This document shows positions 28,903 to 37,819 of a stretch of 64,000 bases of DNA, piece after piece. Origin of the DNA: Pelagibacteraceae bacterium AG-461-B04 (lineage in GTDB: Bacteria > Pseudomonadota > Alphaproteobacteria > Pelagibacterales > AG-422-B15); NCBI GenBank assembly GCA_003211835.1, contig QCRN01000003.1:42681-106680 (forward strand), read 5' to 3'. Each line of letters begins with the position of its first letter. Position 1 is the stretch's first letter. Under the pieces are notes generated by a model that was given only the letters and a program-made list of their open reading frames with translations, was not told the origin of the DNA and ran no database searches. Position numbers and translations under genes: made by a program.

Positions 28903-29050
28903 CGCTTAACCAATCAATTGCTTTTTGAGGAACTTCTCCTTTTTCCTTCCATGAATTGATTTCATCCATTGAAATATTCATTGCCTCAGCAGCTTCTTCT
29001 AGTTCTATGGCTTGCTCAGCTAATTGGTTATCCCATTCTTCAAATGTCAT
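28874..29050 (-). CDS. 58-residue micro-HTH protein (paralogue of 21073-21252)
   Basis: A short ORF from the ATG complementary to 29048-29050 to the TAG at 28874-28876. EAAEAMNISMDEINSWKEKG is HTH-like and VPQKAIDWL follows, the same layout as the 59-residue protein at 21073 (GDIADQLGISIEDVKKW, VPQEAIDL). Two copies 8 kb apart in the same region, one coupled to a zinc-ribbon gene, make it likely that both are expressed. The protein is acidic. It overlaps the zinc-ribbon gene in another frame. Confidence 0.6.
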   Translation of the reverse strand: MTFEEWDNQLAEQAIELEEAAEAMNISMDEINSWKEKGEVPQKAIDWLSGGQSDLDQL

Positions 29051-29104
29051 TAATTTTCTCCACTGATTTATAGTTTAATTAGACTAATCGAAACAAAAAT
29101 TTTT

Positions 29105-29578
29105 TCAAACCTCTAATTTATACTCAATGACAATAAAAGTCCTGAAATCCTTACCTTCGGTGTATGTTTTGTTAAATACCACTTTGTATTGATTGATGCT
29201 TTGTTCCAAGATTTCATTACTTTCCTCTGAATTATATTTGATGTCTGTTCCTTTATCTGTCTCTTTGGAGATTTGACTTTCTTTTTTCACAATGGTTGAA
29301 CTGACAATATCGGCAACAGCAACTTTAGCATCCAATACAGCTTTCGATTTAGATAATTTAAGATCAGCACTTAATCCAATACCACAACCATATACTTTGT
29401 TAGTATCAGATTTAAACTGATTACACACTCCGTCATAAATTTTAATAATTTCTTGATCGTTGTTAATCATTGTTTTGCTTTGAGCAAAATCCATATTTTT
29501 ATTTGTTGTTCCACACGCTACCAAAACAGTTAACGATGAAAGTACAGTAATCGTTTTTACATAACTAAAAAATTTCAT
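29105..29578 (-). CDS. LPP20-like lipoprotein
   Basis: A 157-residue lipoprotein precursor: residues 1-21 are a signal sequence ending LTVLVA, with Cys22 as the lipobox cysteine (VAC). The mature part has YGCGIGLSADLKLSKSKAVLDAKVAVADIV, the glycine turn plus long amphipathic helix pattern of LPP20/DUF4384-type outer-membrane lipoproteins. Followed on the same strand by no obvious partner; the small secreted protein gene lies 15 nt upstream. Function of this family is generally structural or adhesive and is not established here. Confidence 0.7.
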   Translation of the reverse strand: MKFFSYVKTITVLSSLTVLVACGTTNKNMDFAQSKTMINNDQEIIKIYDGVCNQFKSDTNKVYGCGIGLSADLKLSKSKAVLDAKVAVADIVSSTIVKKESQISKETDKGTDIKYNSEESNEILEQSINQYKVVFNKTYTEGKDFRTFIVIEYKLEV

Positions 29579-29593
29579 TCAATTCTCCTTTGT

Positions 29594-29848
29594 TTATAAG
29601 TTTTCAAATATAAAGATCATTGATAAAAGCATAATGTCCTCAAATTTTTCATCATTCATGAACTCGATAAGAAAACTTTTTTTACCTATTTGCTTTGTTT
29701 CTTCACACGTCTTGACTTCAGTGCGATGAACGATGATCCCATTTTCAGTTACTGTTTGGGTTTTGTAATTGCATTGATCTGCAATCGATGTTGATTGAGT
29801 AAGGGTTATAACCAGAGCAATCAAAGAAGAGATTACGTATATCTTCAT
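29594..29848 (-). CDS. small secreted/membrane hypothetical protein
   Basis: An 84-residue protein with an N-terminal signal peptide (ISSLIALVITLTQS, cleavage probably after SIA) and two cysteines close together (ADQCNYKT, KTCEET) that could form a disulphide in the periplasm. The C-terminus is hydrophobic (IMLLSMIFIFENL). It sits 15 nt upstream of the lipoprotein gene on the same strand and probably shares its promoter. Not recognised. Confidence 0.55.
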   Translation of the reverse strand: MKIYVISSLIALVITLTQSTSIADQCNYKTQTVTENGIIVHRTEVKTCEETKQIGKKSFLIEFMNDEKFEDIMLLSMIFIFENL

Positions 29849-29890
29849 AGATTTAAGCGTAAAGTTATACTTAAATTCAATATTTAATTC

Positions 29891-30394
29891 ATGTCCAATT
29901 TCGACTATGCTTTGGACATTATGCCAAAGATTAGAGATTTTAAATCTCTTGAAAAATCAGTTAGAGACGTCATCGATAAAGTGGGTGTTCAAGATTGTTT
30001 GATGGCTATTGAGGAATTCACAGGACAAAAAAAGACAGATTCCATGCTTTATAAATGGAGCGATCCTGATACAGATCAAAATATCCAATTTCGTTACGCT
30101 TTAGCACTTGACATAGCTTGCATTAGAAAAGGACTTGAGCCAATCTTGCTTTCAGCACACAAGGATATGCTATCCGATGAAGATGCAACAATTCATCAGA
30201 ATCGGTATGATCTTGTGAGTGAATTGCTCAAAATTAATGCGGAATTAGGTAATTTGAATAAAACAGTAGAAGAAGCTCGTGATCCAAAGAGTGAGCAAGG
30301 CGATAAATTAAGTAATCGAGAACTCAATGAGATAAAAGATGTAATCTCAAATATAGAAAATAGAATAAAGGACCTCAAACTTTCTCTTAAATGA
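29891..30394 (+). CDS. hypothetical, possible CII-like HTH plus coiled coil
   Basis: A 167-residue protein. The segment VGVQDCLMAIEEFTGQKKTDSMLYKWSDPD around 30-60 and the following helical region FRYALALDIACIRKG resemble phage CII-type or YdaS-like regulators, in which a helix-turn-helix is followed by KWSDP. The C-terminal 50 residues (LKINAELGNLNKTVEEA onwards) are predicted coiled coil. The assignment to a regulator is weak. It is followed 9 nt later by the nuclease-like gene, so the pair could be a small defence or replication-linked operon (inference). Confidence 0.6.
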   Translation: MSNFDYALDIMPKIRDFKSLEKSVRDVIDKVGVQDCLMAIEEFTGQKKTDSMLYKWSDPDTDQNIQFRYALALDIACIRKGLEPILLSAHKDMLSDEDATIHQNRYDLVSELLKINAELGNLNKTVEEARDPKSEQGDKLSNRELNEIKDVISNIENRIKDLKLSLK

Positions 30395-30403
30395 AAATAT
30401 TAT

Positions 30404-31213
30404 ATGATCAGCTTAAAAAGAAATAAAAAAGGTGAATTTGTAAAAGCCACAGGAATTCGATCCCGTGCTTCATCGATTTATAAACCTAATCAGACAGAAG
30501 ATTATAAAGTCAGTCGAGGAAGATTTTCAAATTTTCTCTCATGCCCTCGCTGTTTTTATCTTGATCGGGTTAGAGGATTGGCAGAACCTTCATCACCTGG
30601 ATGGACATTGAATACCTTAACGGATACCTTACTAAAAAAAGAATTTGATACATGCCGGGCTCAACAGAAACCCCATAGAATTTTAGTTGAAAATAATTTA
30701 AGTCACATTGTTCCCTTTCAACATGACGATATCGAACACTGGAGAAATTCTCTATCTGGAGGATTGCAAGTTCGCTTTAAAGATACAAACATAATTCTTC
30801 AAGGTGGTGTTGATGATGTTTGGTTCAACACACAAACTGAAGAAGTTATTATTGCTGACTATAAATCTCAACAAAGCAATTATGGTGTTTCGCAAGAAAC
30901 TTACTTTAAGTCTGTTTATCATGATGGATATAAGACGCAGTTAGATTTTTATGCTTATTTATTAAAAGGGATGGGCTTTAAGGTTTCCAAGGACGCGTAT
31001 CTCTATATTTGTAATGCCATTGAAAAGGATGACGGCTTTTTTGGCAAGATGCATTTTGATGAAGTCTTAATACACTATGAAGTAAAGACAGATTATATTG
31101 ATGACCATGTACAATTGATGATTGATACAATGAACAGTGATAAACTTCCTGAATCGAATGAGAGTTGTGAAAATTGTGCTTACGCAAGGATGAGAGGGGA
31201 GTCAGAAAAATAA
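30404..31213 (+). CDS. PD-(D/E)XK nuclease-family protein (RecB/Cas4-like)
   Basis: A 269-residue protein with the RecB-family nuclease core. SRGRFSNFLSCPRCFYLDR (37-55) is the entry helix with Cys47 and Cys50. GGVDDVW places acidic residues at 137-138, IIADYKS gives Asp152 and Lys154 (the D-x-K motif), and QLDFYAYLL is the later conserved helix. A second Cys pair, Cys255 and Cys258 (CENC), closes the protein; four cysteines could hold an Fe-S cluster as in Cas4 and AddB, though here the pattern is 2 plus 2 rather than 1 plus 3. No cas genes or repeat array are nearby. Probably a DNA-end-processing nuclease. Confidence 0.75.
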   Translation: MISLKRNKKGEFVKATGIRSRASSIYKPNQTEDYKVSRGRFSNFLSCPRCFYLDRVRGLAEPSSPGWTLNTLTDTLLKKEFDTCRAQQKPHRILVENNLSHIVPFQHDDIEHWRNSLSGGLQVRFKDTNIILQGGVDDVWFNTQTEEVIIADYKSQQSNYGVSQETYFKSVYHDGYKTQLDFYAYLLKGMGFKVSKDAYLYICNAIEKDDGFFGKMHFDEVLIHYEVKTDYIDDHVQLMIDTMNSDKLPESNESCENCAYARMRGESEK

Positions 31214-31226
31214 TTCAAACTTAAAA

Positions 31227-33425
31227 TCAGATATTTCCAACACCGCTTTCAAAATTATTTCTTAGCTCAGATACCTTTATTTCATTTAAATTATTGATTT
31301 TAATAATTGCTTGATCAACTACGCCCAGTTTTTCAAAAACTACATTATTACTTTCAGATAATTGTTTTAATTGATCAAAATTTTCCGGCCTGATTTCTAG
31401 TAAGTATCGTGATTGATCTTCGCCAAAATAAAATCTATGTGAAAATTCTTTATCTTCATCAATCGTTATACCAAGGTTTCCTGCAATACACATTTCAGCA
31501 ACTGCGATTAAAATTCCACCTTCACCAACATCATGAGAAGATTCAACCAATTGTTTATTAATCAATTCCAAAACAAAGTGACCATTTTTTAATTCTTCAT
31601 CTAAGTCAATTTCAGGCGTACCACCATCTTCTTTGTTGTGCACGATGGTCATATATTTTGAATTACCTAGATGATTATTAGATTTACCAACAACACATAA
31701 GAGATTTCCTTCATTCTTAAGCGAGAGAGTTTTTACATTTGATAAATCTTTGATTAACCCAACACCTCCTATGGCCGGCGTTGGATATATGCCTTCACCA
31801 TTAGTCTCGTTGTAGAGTGAGACGTTTCCTGAAACGACAGGATAGTTTAATTTTGAGCAAGCATCGCCCATACCTCGAATACACTCTACAAATTGCCCCA
31901 TGATTTCAGGTTTTTCAGGGTTACCAAAGTTCATACAATCTGTAATAGCAATTGGAAGAGCGCCTGAAGCTATTATGTTTCTCCATGTTTCAACAACTGC
32001 ATGTTTACCACCTTCATAAGGGTTGTGTTTGCAATATACTGGAGAACAGTCAGTGCTCATGGCCAGACCTTTATTAGTTCCGTGAACACGCACTACTGCT
32101 GCATCAGATCCAGGTCTTACCACAGTATCTGCCATGACCATATGATCATATTGTTCCCATATCCATTTCCGGCTACTAAGATCAGGATGCATAATCATGG
32201 TGTTTAAGTCCTTTAAAATATTATTCTGATCGAAGTCTTCTGATTTGTATTCTTTAATTGGAGATGGTTCTTCAACAATGTAATCTCTTTGATATTCAGG
32301 AGCATCCTCAACTAATATATTAATCGGTATACTGGCTTCTTCTTTGTCGTTCATCATGAGAATAAGTCTTTTTGTATCTGTTACTTTGCCAATCACTTCA
32401 AATTCAAGATCCCACTTCTTAAAAATATCTCTGGCCATTTCTTCTTTTGATGGATCAAGGACCATAAGCATGCGTTCCTGACTTTCTGACAACATTAATT
32501 CGTATGCTGACATATTTTGTGCACGCATTGGCACTTTTGAAAGATCAATTTCTAAACCCACATCACCTTTGGACGCCATTTCAATTGAAGAAGAAGTTAA
32601 TCCAGCTGCCCCCATATCTTGAATTGCAATAATCGCTTCTTCTTTCATCAATTCGAGACAAGCTTCTAACAATAATTTCTCAGTGAATGGATCCCCAACT
32701 TGAACTGTTGGCTTTTTATCCTCTGAATCTTCGTCGAATTCAGCAGATGCCATGGTTGCGCCGTGAATACCATCACGCCCAGTCTTTGATCCTACATATA
32801 CAACGGGGTTTCCAATTCCTGCCGCTGCAGAGTAAAAGATTTTATCTTTCTTTGCGATCCCAACTGTCATGGCATTTACTAAAATATTACCGTTGTATGA
32901 AGGATGAAAATTAACTTCGCCACCTACGGTTGGCACACCAATACAATTGCCATATCCACCAATACCGCTGACAACGCCTGATAATAAATGTTTTGTTTTA
33001 GGATGGTTGGGTTCTCCAAATCTCAAGGCATTTAAATTAGCTACGGGGCGAGCACCCATTGTGAAGACATCTCGAAGTATGCCACCAACTCCAGTAGCCG
33101 CTCCTTGGTAGGGCTCGAGGAAAGAAGGGTGATTATGGCTTTCCATTTTAAAGACAGCAACATCTCCGTCATCAATATCAATCACTCCAGCATTTTCTCC
33201 TGGCCCTTGTACAACGCGGTCACCCGATGTTGGTAGTTTTTTGAGCCAAAATTTTGATGATTTATAAGAACAATGTTCATTCCACATGGCACTAAAGATA
33301 CCCAGTTCAGTAAGATTAGGTTCTCTGCCCAAGCCTTCTACTATTTTTTCAAACTCATCAAGTTTGAGACCATGATTTTCAACAAGAGACCGCTCTGTTT
33401 GAAATTGCCAATTGTGGTTTGTCAT
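31227..33425 (-). CDS. purL: phosphoribosylformylglycinamidine synthase, PurL subunit
   Basis: The 732-residue short-form PurL, which makes FGAM from FGAR using ammonia supplied by PurQ, with PurS as third subunit. The ATP/substrate region includes the [22 protein letters not shown] segment near 95 and [11 protein letters not shown] near 270. The glutaminase domain is absent, which is why separate purQ and purS follow upstream. Minus-strand operon order in transcription is purC-purS-purQ-purL; the purQ stop and purL start touch (ATTAA overlap at 33425). Confidence 0.97.
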   Translation of the reverse strand: MTNHNWQFQTERSLVENHGLKLDEFEKIVEGLGREPNLTELGIFSAMWNEHCSYKSSKFWLKKLPTSGDRVVQGPGENAGVIDIDDGDVAVFKMESHNHPSFLEPYQGAATGVGGILRDVFTMGARPVANLNALRFGEPNHPKTKHLLSGVVSGIGGYGNCIGVPTVGGEVNFHPSYNGNILVNAMTVGIAKKDKIFYSAAAGIGNPVVYVGSKTGRDGIHGATMASAEFDEDSEDKKPTVQVGDPFTEKLLLEACLELMKEEAIIAIQDMGAAGLTSSSIEMASKGDVGLEIDLSKVPMRAQNMSAYELMLSESQERMLMVLDPSKEEMARDIFKKWDLEFEVIGKVTDTKRLILMMNDKEEASIPINILVEDAPEYQRDYIVEEPSPIKEYKSEDFDQNNILKDLNTMIMHPDLSSRKWIWEQYDHMVMADTVVRPGSDAAVVRVHGTNKGLAMSTDCSPVYCKHNPYEGGKHAVVETWRNIIASGALPIAITDCMNFGNPEKPEIMGQFVECIRGMGDACSKLNYPVVSGNVSLYNETNGEGIYPTPAIGGVGLIKDLSNVKTLSLKNEGNLLCVVGKSNNHLGNSKYMTIVHNKEDGGTPEIDLDEELKNGHFVLELINKQLVESSHDVGEGGILIAVAEMCIAGNLGITIDEDKEFSHRFYFGEDQSRYLLEIRPENFDQLKQLSESNNVVFEKLGVVDQAIIKINNLNEIKVSELRNNFESGVGNI

Positions 33426-34096
33426 TAATTTAAGATACTTTCAAAAATAGTCTTACCGTCTTCACAACCGTGTGCCAATTCAGCAGCTCGTTCTGGGTGT
33501 GGCATCATGCCTAACACATTTTTATTTTCATTAAGAATGCCAGCAATATTCTCAAGTGATCCATTAGGATTTGAATGTTCACTGACATTTCCATTTTCAT
33601 CACAATACTGGAAGGCTATTTGGTCGTTGTCTTGAATTTTTTTCAATTGTTCAGAAGTTACAAAAAAATTACCTTCATTATGCGCTATAGGCATTTTTGC
33701 CACTTGAGTTTTTTTTGTGAATACTGAACTTTGATTTTTGGGCTTAATTAATATGTCTCTGCATATAAAGCTCAGACTACTATTTCTCATCAACGCACCA
33801 TCTAATAATCCACTTTCAATCAGAATTTGAAATCCGTTACAAATTCCCAATACAGGAACACCTTCTTTAGCCTTTTTCACAACATCTTGCATAATAGGGG
33901 AGGTTGAAGCCATGGCGCCGCATCTTAAATAATCGCCATAAGAGAACCCTCCTGGCACAACGATCAGATCAGATTGATTAATTGACGATTCTTTGTGCCA
34001 TACCATTTGCGGTTGATGACCAGAAATATTTTTAATGGCTACCGCTACATCACGATCACAATTTGACCCTGGAAAAACGATAACGTGTGACTTCAT
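33425..34096 (-). CDS. purQ: FGAM synthase glutaminase subunit PurQ
   Basis: A 223-residue class I glutamine amidotransferase. The catalytic Cys86 lies in LGICNGFQ, and the His/Glu pair in [10 protein letters not shown] near residue 203. The N-terminal motif [16 protein letters not shown] is typical. It releases ammonia for PurL. Shares one base with the purL start and lies 4 nt from purS, so the three subunits are made from one message. Confidence 0.97.
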   Translation of the reverse strand: MKSHVIVFPGSNCDRDVAVAIKNISGHQPQMVWHKESSINQSDLIVVPGGFSYGDYLRCGAMASTSPIMQDVVKKAKEGVPVLGICNGFQILIESGLLDGALMRNSSLSFICRDILIKPKNQSSVFTKKTQVAKMPIAHNEGNFFVTSEQLKKIQDNDQIAFQYCDENGNVSEHSNPNGSLENIAGILNENKNVLGMMPHPERAAELAHGCEDGKTIFESILN

Positions 34097-34100
34097 TAAT

Positions 34101-34340
34101 TTAATCTATCTCTACTTTATAATCTTCAATAACCAAGTTTGCCAAAAGCTTCTCGCACATTTCATTAAGTTGTTTATTGGCCGTCTCTTTATTTTCTGTA
34201 TTTAGCTTAACTTCAATAAATTTGCCTTGCCTGACATCTTCTATGTTATTGAAACCTAATGACTTGAGGGAATTGGCAATGACTGAGCCTTGAGGGTCGA
34301 GAACGTCTTTTTTAAGTGTGATATAGATTTTGGCTAGCAT
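34101..34340 (-). CDS. purS: FGAM synthase subunit PurS
   Basis: A 79-residue ferredoxin-like alpha/beta protein with DPQGSVIANSLKSLGF and the final IEDYKVEID strand. PurS dimers bridge PurL and PurQ in the three-subunit enzyme. The gene lies 7 nt after purC. Confidence 0.95.
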   Translation of the reverse strand: MLAKIYITLKKDVLDPQGSVIANSLKSLGFNNIEDVRQGKFIEVKLNTENKETANKQLNEMCEKLLANLVIEDYKVEID

Positions 34341-34347
34341 TTAACCT

Positions 34348-35067
34348 TTAATGCACGATTCCTAATCGTGAGGCAACCTCTTCATAGGCACCCATGAGGC
34401 TACCCAGGTTTCTTCTGAAAACGTCTTTATCTAGTTTCTGTTTTGATTTTATATCCCACAATCTGCAAGAGTCAGGACTAATCTCATCCGCAAGGACGAT
34501 TTTTTTTGGGTTAGAGGCAAGCCTCCCAAATTCAATTTTAAAATCTACTAGAATGATATTTTTCTTTTTAAATAAATTAGTGAGTAAAGAATTAATTTTA
34601 AGAGACATGGTATCTATTTTTTTTAACTCTGATCTATTAGCCCAGCCAAATGTTTCTACATGATCTCTAGAAATCATTGGATCATCTAAACTGTCTTCTT
34701 TGTAATAATACTCTAATAACGGTTTTTTTAACTTGGCTCCTTCTTTTAGTCCTAATTTTTTAGCAATAGAACCAGCAACAACATTTCGAACCACAAACTC
34801 TATAGGAATGATCTGACATTTTTTTATCAATTGTTCTCGATCATTTAATCTTTTTTCAAAATGAGTCGGAATCTTTTTACTTTTAAGGAATTCCATAATG
34901 TACTCAGAAATTTTATTATTGATGACTCCTTTGCCTTTAAATATCTTATGCTTTTTTTTATTATAGGCAGTTGCATCATCCTTAAAAATCTGAATAAGTG
35001 TGTTTTTTTTCGGGCCTTTAATAATTTTTTTGGCCTTACCTTCATATAAAGTTTTCGATGATGTCAT
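34348..35067 (-). CDS. purC: SAICAR synthetase
   Basis: A 239-residue phosphoribosylaminoimidazole-succinocarboxamide synthase. The N-terminal LYEGKAKKI motif (7-15) binds ATP; PIEFVVRNVVAGS and ADEISPDSCRLWD are the substrate- and metal-binding signatures. First gene of the purC-S-Q-L operon. Divergent from the DUF1476 gene across 73 bp. The long Lys-rich runs in the reading frame come from extreme A-richness. Confidence 0.96.
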   Translation of the reverse strand: MTSSKTLYEGKAKKIIKGPKKNTLIQIFKDDATAYNKKKHKIFKGKGVINNKISEYIMEFLKSKKIPTHFEKRLNDREQLIKKCQIIPIEFVVRNVVAGSIAKKLGLKEGAKLKKPLLEYYYKEDSLDDPMISRDHVETFGWANRSELKKIDTMSLKINSLLTNLFKKKNIILVDFKIEFGRLASNPKKIVLADEISPDSCRLWDIKSKQKLDKDVFRRNLGSLMGAYEEVASRLGIVH

Positions 35068-35095
35068 TGCGGGTAGTGTAAAAATTTGTTATGAT
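35067..35095 (+). promoter_or_regulatory. candidate sigma70 promoter for the DUF1476 gene
   Basis: TTGCGG (35067-35072), a 17 bp spacer, and TATGAT (35090-35095) lie 46 bp before the GTG start of the DUF1476 gene. The -35 box touches the purC start codon on the other strand. Match is imperfect at -35, so this is a candidate only. Confidence 0.35.
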
Positions 35096-35140
35096 AGAAA
35101 TGTAATTCAAATCAATTCTAATTAAAAGTATAAAGAAACA

Positions 35141-35470
35141 GTGAAAAAACTAAATGAACGAAAAAAAGGTTTTGAGGGTAAATTTGCTCGAGATCAAGAG
35201 TTGGAATTTAAGATTTTGGCTCGACGAAATAAGTATCTTGGTGTCTGGGCTGCAGAAAAACTTCGTTTATCGGGACCAGCAGTTGAAGAATATTTTGCAG
35301 AAGTGATCAAATCTGATCTTGAAGAGGATGGAGATATGGATGTTTTCAGAAAAGTTAGAAAAGATTTTGATGAAAAAGGAATATCCATAACTGATGATGA
35401 ACTTAGACAGAGTATGGACCAATTTTTACTTCAGGCAAAAGAAGAGATCATTGGTAAAGATAATATCTAA
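35141..35470 (+). CDS. ATPase inhibitor subunit zeta (DUF1476)
   Basis: A 109-residue protein starting at GTG 35141; no in-frame ATG is available nearby. NERKKGFEGKFARDQELEFK and ARRNKYLGVWAAEKL are the hallmark of the alphaproteobacterial zeta subunit, which blocks reverse ATP hydrolysis by the F1 ATPase. Divergent placement next to purC is common in this class and supports the taxonomic assignment. Mostly helical, cytosolic. Confidence 0.93.
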   Translation: MKKLNERKKGFEGKFARDQELEFKILARRNKYLGVWAAEKLRLSGPAVEEYFAEVIKSDLEEDGDMDVFRKVRKDFDEKGISITDDELRQSMDQFLLQAKEEIIGKDNI

Positions 35471-35484
35471 TTATTACGCTTCAC

Positions 35485-35730
35485 ATGTACATTAAATATG
35501 CAACCACAAAAAAGTCTTCAAAAAAGAAAGTGGTTAAAAAGAGAACAGCTTCAAAAATTACAACGAAAAAGAAACCTGTGATGAAAAAAAAGAAGCGTAC
35601 CTCTAAACCTAAGCCTAAAAAGAATAATAGTAATGTAATTCGGGATGCTAGTTTAAATCAGCATTATTATGTAGGGGGTTATATTCTTATATTTGGGATG
35701 TTTGCACTAGCTATTTATTATTCGCAATAA
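35485..35730 (+). CDS. Lys-rich single-span membrane protein
   Basis: An 81-residue protein with an extraordinarily basic N-terminal 50 residues (runs such as KKSSKKKVVKKR and KKPVMKKKKRTSKPKPKK), a short neutral linker, and one C-terminal membrane span (YILIFGMFALAIYY). The tail resembles histone-H1-like disordered domains and would sit in the cytoplasm next to DNA, RNA or acidic lipids. It follows the zeta gene by 14 nt. No family recognised; the next gene (purB) converges 1 nt away. Confidence 0.6.
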   Translation: MYIKYATTKKSSKKKVVKKRTASKITTKKKPVMKKKKRTSKPKPKKNNSNVIRDASLNQHYYVGGYILIFGMFALAIYYSQ

Positions 35731-35731
35731 A

Positions 35732-37024
35732 TTATTTAAATACTTTTTTAAAAATATAATCCGTTCTTCTTGTTGCGTGTTTAAGGTCTAATATTTTAGA
35801 TATTTCTTTTTTATTTAAATATTTTTTTAATTCATTATCCGTATCCAGTACGGTTTCAAAGTCTAGATCAGATTTCCATACTTTCATGGCATTTCGCTGA
35901 ACAATTTTATAGGCCTTCTCTCGAGATAATCCTTTTTGAGTCATGGCGAGCATTAAGCCTTCTGACATAGGTAGTTTTCTAAGTTTATCTAAATTTGCTT
36001 TCATATTTTTAGGATAAACAACAAGGTTTGCGATTACATTATTCAAACGTGCTAGTGCAAAATCAATGATGATGTTGGCATCAGGAGCCATAATTCTTTC
36101 TACACTTGAGTGCGAGATATCTCTTTCATGCCATAAAGAAACATTTTCTAAAGCGGGTATTGTGTAGCCACGAATTAACCTTGAAAGGCCAGTTAAGTTT
36201 TCAGTTAGTACAGGATTTCTTTTATGTGGCATGGCCGAAGAACCTTTTTGTCCTTTTGAAAAAAATTCTTCAACTTCAAGAACCTCTGTTCTTTGTAGAT
36301 GTCTGATTTCTGTTGCAAGGCGCTCAATTGAGCTGGCAATAATTCCAAGAGTACTAAAATAAACAGCGTGTCGGTCACGTGGGATAACTTGAGTAGATAT
36401 AGTTTCAGCTTTCATGCCTAATTTTTTTGCAACAAACTGTTCAACACGAGGATCTATGTTGGCATAATTGCCTACAGCACCTGAAATTGCGCATACAGAT
36501 ATTTCTTCTGTTGCCTTTTTAAAACGCGCGTGATTTCTCTCAAACTCTGCATAGAAGTTTGCCATTTTTACACCAAAGGTTGTTGGTTCTGCATGAATGC
36601 CATGGCTTCTTCCGATACAAGGGGTATTTTTATATTTGAGAGCTATTTTTTTGAGTGATTTAAGAAGCTGAGCCATTTCTTTTTCAATAATTTTAGATGA
36701 CTGCATGAGTTGTATATTGAATGCCGTATCTAAAATATCTGATGAGGTTAAGCCTTGATGAAGAAAACGCGCAGGTGGTCCAGCATATTCAGATATAGAT
36801 GTAAGAAATGCTATCACATCGTGTTTTACTTTCTTTTCAATAGTATCAATTCTCTTCTCATTTATTTTAGCTTTTGACTTAACTTTTTTACTTGTACCCT
36901 TTGGAACAGTGCCTAATTTTTCCATAGCTTCACAAGCATACAGTTCAATATCGAGCCAAATTTTAAATCTTGATTTAGAACTCCAGATATCAGTCATGGG
37001 AGCTCTTGAATATCGAGGGATCAT
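35732..37024 (-). CDS. purB: adenylosuccinate lyase
   Basis: A 430-residue fumarase/aspartase-superfamily enzyme acting twice in purine synthesis (SAICAR to AICAR, adenylosuccinate to AMP). MIPRYSRAPM is the usual start, TSSDILDT and the HGIHAEPTTFG segment carry catalytic residues, and the signature GSSAMPHKRNPV is present. Downstream of map on the minus strand with a 24 nt gap. Confidence 0.97.
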   Translation of the reverse strand: MIPRYSRAPMTDIWSSKSRFKIWLDIELYACEAMEKLGTVPKGTSKKVKSKAKINEKRIDTIEKKVKHDVIAFLTSISEYAGPPARFLHQGLTSSDILDTAFNIQLMQSSKIIEKEMAQLLKSLKKIALKYKNTPCIGRSHGIHAEPTTFGVKMANFYAEFERNHARFKKATEEISVCAISGAVGNYANIDPRVEQFVAKKLGMKAETISTQVIPRDRHAVYFSTLGIIASSIERLATEIRHLQRTEVLEVEEFFSKGQKGSSAMPHKRNPVLTENLTGLSRLIRGYTIPALENVSLWHERDISHSSVERIMAPDANIIIDFALARLNNVIANLVVYPKNMKANLDKLRKLPMSEGLMLAMTQKGLSREKAYKIVQRNAMKVWKSDLDFETVLDTDNELKKYLNKKEISKILDLKHATRRTDYIFKKVFK

Positions 37025-37048
37025 ATAAATACTTTTTTAATCTTTAAT

Positions 37049-37819
37049 TTATGGTTTATCAAGCCCTGCGGGAGATTTAGTAAAAATTTCAAATCCCTCT
37101 TTGGTTATGCCAATACTATGCTCAAATTGAGCAGATAAACTCTTATCTTTTGTTACAGCTGTCCATCCATCTTTCAGCATTCTTACATCATAGTTGCCAA
37201 CATTAATCATGGGTTCAACAGTAAAGAACATGCCTTCTTCAATTTGATCACCTGTATTTTCTTTACCGTAGTGCAATATATTTGGAAATTCATGGAATAC
37301 TTTACCGAGTCCATGCCCACAAAAATCTCTCACGACGCTATAATTCTGTTTTTCAGCATAACTCTGAATTGCATAACCAATATCACCAAGACGAGATTTT
37401 GGGCTTGCTGCCTTAATCCCCTCATGCATTGACTCAAAAGTGCAATCAATTAATTTCTGTGCTTTCGCATTTATTTTACCTACCGGAAACATCCGACTGG
37501 TATCTCCATGCCAACCATCAACGATAACAGTTACATCTATATTAACGATATCTCCTTCTTCTAATATTCTAGAAGATGGAATTCCATGACAAATGACATG
37601 ATTAATTGATGTACAAATAGACTTTGGAAAGCCCTTATAAAATAAAGGAGCAATCAAGCCACCATTTTTTGTAATGAACTCGAAAGCGAAGTAATCAAGC
37701 TCATCGGTAGATACTCCAGGCTTTACATGTTCGACTAAAAGATCAAGAGTGGACGCAGCTAAATTGCCAGCTTTTCGCATGCCTTCAAAATCTTTACTAT
37801 TATGTAATGTATTATTCAT
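37049..37819 (-). CDS. map: methionine aminopeptidase type I
   Basis: This 256-residue enzyme removes the initiator Met. Conserved ligands fall in the usual places: HGIPSS (His), NIDVTVIVDGWHGDTSRMF (two Asp), FCGHGLGKVFHE (His), FFTVEPMINVG (Glu) and FEHSIGIT (Glu). No N-terminal extension. The 3' end of sfsA overlaps its start by 8 nt, so the two are translationally coupled. Confidence 0.97.
   Translation of the reverse strand: MNNTLHNSKDFEGMRKAGNLAASTLDLLVEHVKPGVSTDELDYFAFEFITKNGGLIAPLFYKGFPKSICTSINHVICHGIPSSRILEEGDIVNIDVTVIVDGWHGDTSRMFPVGKINAKAQKLIDCTFESMHEGIKAASPKSRLGDIGYAIQSYAEKQNYSVVRDFCGHGLGKVFHEFPNILHYGKENTGDQIEEGMFFTVEPMINVGNYDVRMLKDGWTAVTKDKSLSAQFEHSIGITKEGFEIFTKSPAGLDKP

Noticed and set aside
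30404..31213. Cas4 of a CRISPR system
   Set aside because: No cas genes or repeats occur nearby, and the cysteine pattern (2 plus 2) differs from typical Cas4.
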